From NCBI GenBank assembly GCA_001602455.1, contig CP012157.1, positions 739,733-803,732 on the forward strand: 64,000 nucleotides of DNA, read 5' to 3'. Position numbers and translations under genes: made by a program. Numbering within the stretch: the first letter of the stretch is position 1; every line of letters begins with the position of its first letter. This document shows, piece after piece, positions 56,811 to 64,000 of this stretch. The stretch is from Betaproteobacteria bacterium UKL13-2 (GTDB taxonomy: Bacteria > Pseudomonadota > Gammaproteobacteria > Burkholderiales > Usitatibacteraceae). The notes under the pieces are model-generated. The model saw only the letters and a program-made list of their open reading frames with translations. It did no database searches and was not told where the DNA came from.

Positions 56811-57218
56811 ATGTATCCAAGAAATCGTGCCAAGGGTTTTACCTTAATTGAGTTGCTGATTGTCGTCGCCATTATTGGGATATTGTCGGCCATCGCCGTT
56901 CCCAAATATCAAGACTATGTTCTCAAGGGGCGACGCGCTGCGGCTCAGGCGTTCCTATTACAGGCGGCACAACGCCAACAGCAGTACTTTCTGGACAACC
57001 GAGCGTACGCACCAAGTTTTTCTACTTTGGGCTTAAACATGACGTCCGATGTGTCGCCGTATTACGAGTTGGTCGACATCATAACGGGCGCCGCACCACC
57101 AACTTTTTCGATTGAAGTCAAGCCAATCGGCTCGCAGGCTCGCAACAACGAGCCGAATCTAAAGATTGACAGTGCTGGTAATCGGACGCCATCCGGTAGT
57201 TCGTACGGCGCTTGGTGA
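56811..57218 (+). CDS. pilE: PilE-like type IV (minor) pilin
   Basis: A 135-residue prepilin. The leader MYPRNRAKG is cleaved after Gly9 to give [33 protein letters not shown], the classic type IV pilin helix with Glu5. The head domain starts with [25 protein letters not shown], seen in PilE minor pilins of Pseudomonas-type clusters. It heads a cluster of minor-pilin genes ending in pilY1. I start at ATG 56811 with AGGA 9 nt upstream; the longer frame to 56694 lacks a leader. It might be a major pilin, but its position with fimT/pilVWXY1 favours the minor one. Confidence 0.9.
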   Translation: MYPRNRAKGFTLIELLIVVAIIGILSAIAVPKYQDYVLKGRRAAAQAFLLQAAQRQQQYFLDNRAYAPSFSTLGLNMTSDVSPYYELVDIITGAAPPTFSIEVKPIGSQARNNEPNLKIDSAGNRTPSGSSYGAW

Positions 57219-57227
57219 TCTACGTCA

Positions 57228-57704
57228 ATGAAGACTGCCTCTTCAACAACAGTGGATCAGTACGGGGTGACCTTGGTCGAGGTTGTTGTCGTGATCGTGA
57301 TCATCGGCATTCTTGCTGGAATGGCAGCCCCTTCTTTTCTCGAATTCACAAGGAATCAGCGTATCCGTGCCGCCGCCTCAGATATGCATATCAGTTTGAT
57401 GAAGGCGCGTAGCGAAGCGCTCAAGCGCAACACGAATGTCACGATTCAACCAGTCTCAACGTCCAACTGGGGGTTAGGGTGGTCAATTGCCGATCCCGAC
57501 GGTGGTACCACAGCATTGGACTCATTCACGGGCTACCAAGGCGTGAGTGGAACCGGTCCGACAAGTGTCACGTACCTATCTTCTGGGCGCCTCAGCGGGG
57601 TGACTGCGCCGTCATTAGAATTTTCCTCTTCAGGTTCCGCGGTCAAGCGGTGTGTCAGTGTCGATCTGAGTGGTCGACCCACAACGAAAGCGACCGCATG
57701 CTAA
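57228..57704 (+). CDS. fimT: FimT/GspH-family minor pilin
   Basis: 158 residues. The prepilin site is Gly13|Val14 (DQYG|VTLVEVVVVIVIIGILAGMAAPSF), with Glu5 present. It is followed by the FimT/GspH pattern RAAASDMHISLMKARSEALKRNTNVTIQP. FimT-type minor pilins are linked to filament priming and DNA uptake in other bacteria. It begins 9 bp after the pilE-like stop and overlaps pilV by 7 bp. Confidence 0.88.
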   Translation: MKTASSTTVDQYGVTLVEVVVVIVIIGILAGMAAPSFLEFTRNQRIRAAASDMHISLMKARSEALKRNTNVTIQPVSTSNWGLGWSIADPDGGTTALDSFTGYQGVSGTGPTSVTYLSSGRLSGVTAPSLEFSSSGSAVKRCVSVDLSGRPTTKATAC

Positions 57705-58306
57705 ACCGCACCTCAAGAACAATGTACCAAATCTCGCGCGCTGCCGGAACAACGCTGTTGGAAGTGCTTGTGACGATAGTTATCTTAGCATCTGGATTGC
57801 TTGGATTGGCCGCTCTTCAAGTCGTGTTGATGACGTCCGAGGCGGAAGCGTATCAGCGGGCGCAAGCAATATTGCTCGTCAACGATATGGTTGAACGCAT
57901 CACCACTAACCGTATTGCCGCCGCAAGCTATGTGTCGACCACTGTTCGCGGGACTGGTGATACCACGCTGCCTGCTCAATGCGCAGTTTCACCAGCAACG
58001 CAACTCAGCACGGATTTGTGTGACTGGGGGCGGGCTCTACAAGGAGCGGCGGAAAAAAAGACCGTGGGGGGTGTCACCACGCAAGTGGGAGGACTCGGCA
58101 GCGGGCGCGGTTGTATCGAGCTGGTGCAGGCCGAGGATGCCACTGCTGGCGTATGCAAGCCTGCAATTTATCGGGTGACGGTGGCGTGGCAGGGCTCTAA
58201 CAGGACTACTGAGCCCACCGTGACTTGCGGTGCTGGCCTCTATGGCGGTACTGGATTCCGCCGCGCCATATCAACGCAGGTTTCTATTGGGTTGCCGTCA
58301 TGTTAA
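57698..58306 (+). CDS. pilV: PilV minor pilin
   Basis: 202 residues from ATG 57698 (or 194 from ATG 57722, which has AAGAA upstream). The prepilin site is Gly17|Thr18 (RAAG|TTLLEVLVTIVILASGLLGLAALQ), with the GLLGLA motif typical of PilV. The head domain contains Cys residues spaced for disulfides. PilV is part of the PilVWX/PilY1 priming complex at the filament tip. It overlaps fimT upstream and pilW downstream. Confidence 0.9.
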   Translation: MLNRTSRTMYQISRAAGTTLLEVLVTIVILASGLLGLAALQVVLMTSEAEAYQRAQAILLVNDMVERITTNRIAAASYVSTTVRGTGDTTLPAQCAVSPATQLSTDLCDWGRALQGAAEKKTVGGVTTQVGGLGSGRGCIELVQAEDATAGVCKPAIYRVTVAWQGSNRTTEPTVTCGAGLYGGTGFRRAISTQVSIGLPSC

Positions 58307-59424
58307 GCAGATTGAGTGCGCGGGCATTGTGGAGACGCCAAGGTTTTTCTCTCATCGAGCTCATGATTGGTATCACGCTTGGCATGATCGTGATCGCGGG
58401 CGTGACTGCGGTCTTTATTAGTAGTAACCAGACGCGCAACGAAATTGAGCGCTCGAATAGGCAGATTGAAAACGGTAGATATGCGAGCGCCATACTCGCG
58501 GAAGATTTACGTATGGCAGGCTTTCTCTCGTCGTTTGACCCGTATCAGAACATCATCATGCCGTTGAATCCGCCGCTTTCCGGCGCATCTGTGCTCACGG
58601 CTATTCCTAATCCGTGCGAAACATCGGTGACTGGTGCAACGAGTAGTCTAATGAATACGTTCTTCATTCATGTACAAGGTGTTGATGACATCACGCCATC
58701 AACTACGCCGAGCTGTTTGAGCGACGTTAAGGCCGGCACTGATATTTTGGTGATACGGCGTCTTAGCTCTTGTGTGGCAGGCCCGACCGCGGGCGCGGGT
58801 TGCGATGCCGTGATCGCTGGCGTACCTTACTTCCAAGCCTCAAATTGCAATGCGGCCGGTGAGCTTGCAACTAAGACGGGTTCTAACACTGACTACCTGT
58901 CCTATTTTGTACTGAGCAAAAACTCGAGCGCGTTTGTTAAGCGAAACCTAGATTGTTTAACCACCGCTGATTACCGACGCCTCTTTGTACGTATCTACTT
59001 CGTTTCTAATAACAACGTGGGTACGGACGGAGTGCCCACGCTCAAGCGTGCTGAATTGGGCCCATCTGGATTCACAACCGTGTCATTGGTAGATGGGATC
59101 GAAAACATACAGTTTGAGTACGGTATCGATACGGGTACTGATGGCCTCGTGGATGTGTTCAATTCAAACCCGAGTAGCTACGGCGGGTGTGCTGGCACCG
59201 CTTGCCTCCTGAATTGGCTGCGCGCCTACTCCGCAAAAGTCTATGTGCTGGCACGTAGCACCACCACGACAACGGGGCATGTCGATTCAAAAACATACGC
59301 GCTTGGTAAAAAGGCAGATGGTGTGACAGAAAACTCGTTCGGCCCATACTCAGATGCATACAAACGCATTGCATTTACGTCCACCGTGAGGTTGGAAAAC
59401 CCAGCAGGCAGGAGGCTTCCATGA
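58300..59424 (+). CDS. pilW: PilW minor pilin
   Basis: A 374-residue minor pilin with site Gly15|Phe16 (RRQG|FSLIELMIGITLGMIVIAGVTAVF), followed by NGRYASAILAEDLRMAGF, the usual PilW continuation. The head is large with several Cys. A late segment, IQFEYGIDTGTDGLVDVFN, is typical of the family. I start at ATG 58300, overlapping the pilV end by 7 bp. It overlaps pilX by 4 bp. Confidence 0.92.
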   Translation: MLSRLSARALWRRQGFSLIELMIGITLGMIVIAGVTAVFISSNQTRNEIERSNRQIENGRYASAILAEDLRMAGFLSSFDPYQNIIMPLNPPLSGASVLTAIPNPCETSVTGATSSLMNTFFIHVQGVDDITPSTTPSCLSDVKAGTDILVIRRLSSCVAGPTAGAGCDAVIAGVPYFQASNCNAAGELATKTGSNTDYLSYFVLSKNSSAFVKRNLDCLTTADYRRLFVRIYFVSNNNVGTDGVPTLKRAELGPSGFTTVSLVDGIENIQFEYGIDTGTDGLVDVFNSNPSSYGGCAGTACLLNWLRAYSAKVYVLARSTTTTTGHVDSKTYALGKKADGVTENSFGPYSDAYKRIAFTSTVRLENPAGRRLP

Positions 59425-59939
59425 AGATGAATAGTTTGCGAAAGCAGGAGGGGGCGACGCTGATCATCGGCCTGTTTATGCTGATTTTGATGACGGTGAT
59501 GGCCATTGCCACCTACAACATGGGCAAGGGCAACTTGCAGGCGGTTGGGAATATGCAGTTCCGCACAGAAACCCAGCGTGTTGCCGAACGCACCCTCGAA
59601 ACAGTGATCAGTACAGCAGACGCGGTCACAACAACGGTGGTGTATCCAGAAACATCAGATGGCTACAAAGTAAAGGTGGAGCCTTCTCTTGTCCAAGGTT
59701 TCGTGAAGAAGAACAACACGCTCGACCTTTCAAACCCCGGCGAAGTAGGCTGCTCGCTTGGTGCCGCGCAAACATTTGGGATCGTGGGCTCGTCGACTGG
59801 TAACTCGTTGTGCGCACTGACGCTCTACAACGTAAAGGTAACAGCGGAAGATACGCGCACGAAGGCTAAGGTGGTGCTTGATCAAGGCGTTGCGATCCAG
59901 GTTCCTGCGGATACGATTTGCAGCAAAGTGGCTTGCTAG
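59421..59939 (+). CDS. pilX: PilX minor pilin
   Basis: A 172-residue prepilin with site Gly11|Ala12 (KQEG|ATLIIGLFMLILMTVMAIATYNMG). It lacks Glu5, as PilX proteins do, and continues with LQAVGNMQFRTETQRVAERTLE, the family pattern. It acts with PilV, PilW and PilY1 to initiate pilus assembly. The gene's TAG stop is directly followed by a family A repeat, then 70 bp to pilY1. Confidence 0.9.
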   Translation: MKMNSLRKQEGATLIIGLFMLILMTVMAIATYNMGKGNLQAVGNMQFRTETQRVAERTLETVISTADAVTTTVVYPETSDGYKVKVEPSLVQGFVKKNNTLDLSNPGEVGCSLGAAQTFGIVGSSTGNSLCALTLYNVKVTAEDTRTKAKVVLDQGVAIQVPADTICSKVAC

Positions 59940-60092
59940 CCTGAGCATTTTATGGGGGCGCGTTTGAAAGCGGGTGAGGGAGTGAACGTGTAGCCCGCAT
60001 CCACGGCAAAAGAGGAACGCTCCAAATTGGTTTGTCAATCACTCAGCGGCAACCTCCTACGACACATCGGGCGACCCATGAAGTATTCAGGC
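59940..60092. repeat. Dispersed repeat family A, copy 5 (pilX-pilY1 gap)
   Basis: It starts CCTGAGCATTTTATGGGGGC next to the pilX stop and ends CCCATGAAGTATTCAGGC, the inverted counterpart, about 153 bp in all. The inner part includes GCGTTTGAAAGCGGGTGAGG. Confidence 0.83.
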
Positions 60093-60160
60093 GAGAACAC
60101 GATCGAACCAAAGCATGAATCAGCGTATTTGAAGTCCGCATTTTTCCAAAGGAGTTCGAA

Positions 60161-63100
60161 ATGAAATCCAACATCTATCTCCGCGCATTTGTTTACCTCC
60201 TCTCTACCTACATTTGGCTGGCGCCGCTCAAGGCGAAAGCGGAAGATATCGATATTTATGTTGGAGCGAGTACAGGGTCGAAGGCAAACCCTAAAATTTT
60301 GATTGTCCTAGATAACTCGGCCAACTGGTCTCGTGCGTCGCAGAAGTGGCCGGACGGTCTGGTACAAGGGCAGTCGGAGGTGCGAGCGATCAACACCTTG
60401 GTGGCAGGTCTCGGTGCCGATGTGAATATGGGGTTGATGGAGTATGCGACGGCGTCGGGCGGCAATGCTGGCGGTTTTATTCGCAAAGCGGTGACGCCGA
60501 TGGATTCGGCGAATAAGTTTGCTTTTTCCACATCGCTGAATACAATTTTCAATAATATCAATGGAGCGAACGAGAAGGTGAGTTCGAGCTTTGGTTACGG
60601 CGATTTGATGTATTCCGCCTTGAACTATTTCAAAGGCACGTCGACCGTCGCGCCATCTTCAAGCGTGGTATCGAGCCTCGCCGACTCGATGGGTTACACC
60701 GCAAATTACACAACATTCAAATCACCCCTGAGCGACAGCAATGCATGCGGCCGTAATTTCGTTATCGTCATTGCGAATAACGTGAATGGTGCGGTTGATG
60801 GTGATAGCACTGCCAACGGAAGCGCGCTCACCGCGCTCGGCGGCAGCATTAGCCCGCAACTGCAATACCAAAATTACACGGCATCGACTTCCGTTGCATC
60901 GACCGTCTTGGGCTACACCTCGGCTTGCTTTTCCGGTCTCGCTTCTTGTAATACGGCCGACTACGCGGCGCAGTGCGGGTCGGGCGGTGCTTATGATAGT
61001 TGCACATGCACTAACAATGCGACGACATCACTCTCAACCTGCGCGGCAGGTACGCAGCGGTACTCCGTTTCGGGCGTAAAGTTTACCGGCGGCACCACGT
61101 CGACGACCGGACCTACCGTCGGTACGCCCACCGTGTCCGGCACCACGGGGGTATCGTCGTGTTATGCCAGTTCGGGCGCGGCGAGTACGGCGGTGACCTC
61201 AGGCACGGATAAAGGCGGGTTGACCTGTCCGACAGCCACATCTGTGACCAGCGGTGCCACCACTACCACCACCACTTATAGTTGCTCGTATTCGCTGGTC
61301 AGTACGACCCCGAATGTAGCGGCATCGCTAAGTTGTCCGCTTGGTACGCCTTCTACGTGGTCTGCCGTACTGCCGACGACTGCGGGGGATACGGCTAATA
61401 CGACAGCGTGTTTTGGTTCTAATACCGACATCAAGGCTAACCCGTCGCCCTGGAGTGTGGGCGCTGCTGGCGCTATTCCCGCGTCTATTGCGTCATGTCC
61501 CGCGAGCACAACGACTGTGTCTGGAAGCACCACCACGACAAAAAGTTATACCTGCGCGTACGACGCTGTGATCGGTGCGGCCTGTGGAGGTGGCCCCGGG
61601 AAGAATACCGCAAAGGTGACCAGAGCGATCACCGAGCAGACGACGGCGGCCTCGGCAACGAGTAAATACAATGTACAAATGACGGTCACACCGACGGTTA
61701 CTACGGTGACCACCACCGGCTCAACGTCAACCAATACGTTGTTAGGCGATACGGTGCTGTGTTACGCCTCTGGGGCCGCTGCCGCTACGTCGGCTGAGTA
61801 CAGTGCGCAATGTACGAGTAGCACTTACAACGGGGGATGTATTTCCGGAACGGCGTCCGCGCAAGCCAATAATTGTGCGAGTGGCGCCCGCTACCAAGTA
61901 ACGGGTAATGTTTCGACCACGGTCTACACCCCAACGGGTACCTCGTACACACCTTCGGATGGCGCCTATGCTGACGAATGGGCAAGATACATGCAACAAC
62001 CGGTCGCAAAAAATATGGCGAGCACGACCGATACGGTCAAGCAGTCAATCATTACCTACACAATTGACGTTTTCAATGCGCAACAATCAACTGCCCGCAC
62101 GGCACTGCTGCAAAGCATGGCAAAAAACGGGGGTGGAAAGTACTTTGCAGCAAAGTCTGAGGCGGAAATTCTTGATGCCTTAAAGCGCATCATGGCCGAA
62201 ATTCAGTCCGTAGATTCGACGTTCGCATCTGCGAGCTTACCGGTGAGCGCCACCAACCGCACCCAAAACGCGAACCAAGTTTTTATTGGAATGTTCCGAC
62301 CAGATCCTGATACGTTACCGCGATGGTTCGGTAACCTGAAACGGTATGCTATTGGGCGCGTGAATGGCGTGCTGGATCTTGTGGACTCAGTGGGCAAATC
62401 GGCAACCAACTTGCAAACGGGATTTATCGACGATTGCGCGATGAGCTTTTGGACGACCGATTCGGGAAGTTACTGGAATAACCTCGGAACCCCAATTAAC
62501 CCGAGCCCAATCAGCAATTGTTTCACGCTGACGCCCTCTCAACGGTATTCAGACTCCCCAGATGGACCGACCGTGGAAAAGGGCGGCGCGGCTCAGGTGC
62601 TTCGCAAGGGCAACAACCCCTTGGGCGCAGCAACGTACACGGTTAACCGCATCATGCTGACCGGGACAACACCCTCACTGACGGCTTTTTCGACAACTTC
62701 AAGTGGATTGTCTGCTGATCTTGTCGACTTTACATTGGGGAAAGACGTAAACAACGACTCTGGCTCGGGCGGATCTGGGACAACCACGTCCAGACCATCT
62801 ATTCACGGTGACATTGTTCATGCGCGACCATTACCAATTAACTATGGCGGGACGACGGGTGTGATTGTTTACTATGGTGCAAATGACGGCGCCTATCGTG
62901 CGGTAGATGCAAACACGGGTAAAGAGCGGTGGTCATATGTTGCGCCCGAGCACTACGCGAAATTAAAGCGTCTGAAAGACAATAACTTCCCGATTTCATA
63001 CGCTAGCGTTACCGCATTAGGTATCCCAAGCGGGCCAAAGGACTACTTCTTTGATGGCTCAACTGGCGTGTTTCAAACTCCGACCGGGGACAAGGTGTGG

Positions 63101-64000
63101 ATATTCCCGACGCAACGTCGTGGTGGGCGCATGTTGTATGCGTTCGATGTGAGCACCCCGACGAGCAACCCGACGCTCAAATGGCGGCATGGCTGTCCTA
63201 ATTTGACCGACGATATAGGGTGTACCAGCGGTGGTTCTAGCTACTCGTCAATCGGGCAAACATGGTCGACCCCTAACGTCGCCTTCGTCAAAGGCTTCTC
63301 CACGACAATCCCGGTGCTGGTTGTTGGTGGCGGTTACGATAGCTGTGAAGACGCAGATTCCGTTACTAAATCTTGCGGCTCCGCGAAGGGAAGAGTCATC
63401 TATGTCATCAATGCCGACACGGGCGCTATTCTTCGATCGTTCACCACGACGAGTAGCGTTGCGGCTGACGTCGCAATGGTCGATGTCGACAACGATGGTT
63501 TTGTTGATTTCGGCTACGCACTAGATACAGGCGGAAATGTTTACCGCTTTGATTTCGTTGATGGCCCGGGAACATTAGTCCCGCTTGCTGCGGGGGACTG
63601 GAAATTTCGCAGAGTCGCCTACACAAACGGGGGTTATCGTAAGTTCTTGTTCCAACCAAGCTTGTTCCCCACAGCCAATAGCGTGTACGTTGCGATGGTG
63701 TCAGGTGATCGCGAACGGCCACTGATTGGGAACTATCCATACACAACCCCAGTCGTCAATCGTGCCTACGTTTACAAAGATGACTTGACGGCGAGCTCCG
63801 GGGCGATCGATATGGACGGTTCTACTTTCATTAACTCCACCGATTCATCAACGACCACCTGCACATCGACATCGCTGCTGGCAGATAGTGCGAAGCGAGG
63901 TTGGTTCTTTAGCCTAAATGAAAATGGCCCCGGTGAGCAGGGTGTTACTTCTGCGCTAATCGCGGCAGGGCGAGTGACGTTTAGCACGAACCGTCCCGTA
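60161..64000 (+). CDS. pilY1: PilY1, pilus tip adhesin/assembly factor (1,280 residues visible, 3' end outside window)
   Basis: The frame is open from ATG 60161 to the window edge, with a strong ribosome site (AAAGGAG, 7 nt upstream). A signal peptide is cleaved near residue 27 (AKA|ED). The N-terminal von Willebrand A-like domain has the MIDAS-type DNSANWS at 51-57. Residues about 250-620 form an unusual Thr/Ser/Cys-rich insertion. The C-terminal seven-bladed propeller starts around residue 885 (DIVHARPLPINYG, YGANDGAYRAVDANTGKE). A calcium site DVDNDGFVD at 1108-1116 (Asp1108, 1110, 1112, 1116) matches the regulatory EF-hand-like loop of PilY1. PilY1 caps the tip with PilVWX and mediates adhesion and surface sensing. 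Confidence 0.95.
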   Translation, partial: MKSNIYLRAFVYLLSTYIWLAPLKAKAEDIDIYVGASTGSKANPKILIVLDNSANWSRASQKWPDGLVQGQSEVRAINTLVAGLGADVNMGLMEYATASGGNAGGFIRKAVTPMDSANKFAFSTSLNTIFNNINGANEKVSSSFGYGDLMYSALNYFKGTSTVAPSSSVVSSLADSMGYTANYTTFKSPLSDSNACGRNFVIVIANNVNGAVDGDSTANGSALTALGGSISPQLQYQNYTASTSVASTVLGYTSACFSGLASCNTADYAAQCGSGGAYDSCTCTNNATTSLSTCAAGTQRYSVSGVKFTGGTTSTTGPTVGTPTVSGTTGVSSCYASSGAASTAVTSGTDKGGLTCPTATSVTSGATTTTTTYSCSYSLVSTTPNVAASLSCPLGTPSTWSAVLPTTAGDTANTTACFGSNTDIKANPSPWSVGAAGAIPASIASCPASTTTVSGSTTTTKSYTCAYDAVIGAACGGGPGKNTAKVTRAITEQTTAASATSKYNVQMTVTPTVTTVTTTGSTSTNTLLGDTVLCYASGAAAATSAEYSAQCTSSTYNGGCISGTASAQANNCASGARYQVTGNVSTTVYTPTGTSYTPSDGAYADEWARYMQQPVAKNMASTTDTVKQSIITYTIDVFNAQQSTARTALLQSMAKNGGGKYFAAKSEAEILDALKRIMAEIQSVDSTFASASLPVSATNRTQNANQVFIGMFRPDPDTLPRWFGNLKRYAIGRVNGVLDLVDSVGKSATNLQTGFIDDCAMSFWTTDSGSYWNNLGTPINPSPISNCFTLTPSQRYSDSPDGPTVEKGGAAQVLRKGNNPLGAATYTVNRIMLTGTTPSLTAFSTTSSGLSADLVDFTLGKDVNNDSGSGGSGTTTSRPSIHGDIVHARPLPINYGGTTGVIVYYGANDGAYRAVDANTGKERWSYVAPEHYAKLKRLKDNNFPISYASVTALGIPSGPKDYFFDGSTGVFQTPTGDKVWIFPTQRRGGRMLYAFDVSTPTSNPTLKWRHGCPNLTDDIGCTSGGSSYSSIGQTWSTPNVAFVKGFSTTIPVLVVGGGYDSCEDADSVTKSCGSAKGRVIYVINADTGAILRSFTTTSSVAADVAMVDVDNDGFVDFGYALDTGGNVYRFDFVDGPGTLVPLAAGDWKFRRVAYTNGGYRKFLFQPSLFPTANSVYVAMVSGDRERPLIGNYPYTTPVVNRAYVYKDDLTASSGAIDMDGSTFINSTDSSTTTCTSTSLLADSAKRGWFFSLNENGPGEQGVTSALIAAGRVTFSTNRPV

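Overview
The window looks like a chromosomal segment of a free-living betaproteobacterium of moderate to high GC. The evidence is the gene set and order: gltBD next to hemE and priA; an mla phospholipid-transport operon followed by a second ABC pair, a BolA-family gene, murA and the his genes; the murJ-ribF-ileS-lspA-ispH block; and a pilE/fimT/pilVWXY1 minor-pilin cluster. I cannot name the genus from sequence alone.

Layout. 1-8104 (minus): priA (cut by the window edge), hemE, gltD, gltB. The 300 bp between hemE and priA is AT-rich and carries DnaA-box-like sites. 8610-16670: two large paralogous Ig-like lipoproteins in opposite orientation, flanking a WecA/WbpL-like sugar-phosphate transferase and a PglF/WbpM-like nucleotide-sugar dehydratase. 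17073-19145: tRNA-Arg(CCG), simple repeats, a membrane-anchored cytochrome c and apaH. 19231-37834 (minus): a type IV filament locus of MSHA type. Read in transcription order it has a sigma-54-type response regulator, MshM-like ATPase, MshL secretin, MshN-like TPR protein, MshE ATPase, MshG platform protein, a PilM/PilN fusion, PilO-like and PilP-like proteins, two related prepilin-like proteins (one of 664 aa) and an acyltransferase. The MshE gene is split by a 1,270-bp IS5-family element whose removal would exactly restore the reading frame. 38194-41433: mlaFEDCB. 41499-43407: ABC-2 exporter pair and a BolA-family protein. 43426-48594: murA and hisGDCB. 48638-56485: murJ, ribF, ileS, lspA, ispH. 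56811 to the end: pilE-like, fimT, pilV, pilW, pilX and the start of pilY1.

Systems. Two type IV filament gene sets are present: an MSHA-like assembly machine (probably inactivated by the IS) and a type IVa minor-pilin/PilY1 priming set. The mla genes maintain outer-membrane lipid asymmetry. murA, murJ and lspA serve the cell envelope. The his genes are the first part of the histidine pathway.

Repeats are unusually prominent. Family A is MITE/REP-like, has CCTGAACATTTCATGGG ends and often sits directly behind stop codons. Family B is about 135-160 bp with GGGAACTTCT-like inverted ends and occurs three times. Family C is a hairpin-forming element amplified into a tandem array that separates ileS from lspA and carries copies of the lspA start. 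No CRISPR array or phage was seen. All identifications rest on reading the protein sequences and remembered family motifs; no database search was run.
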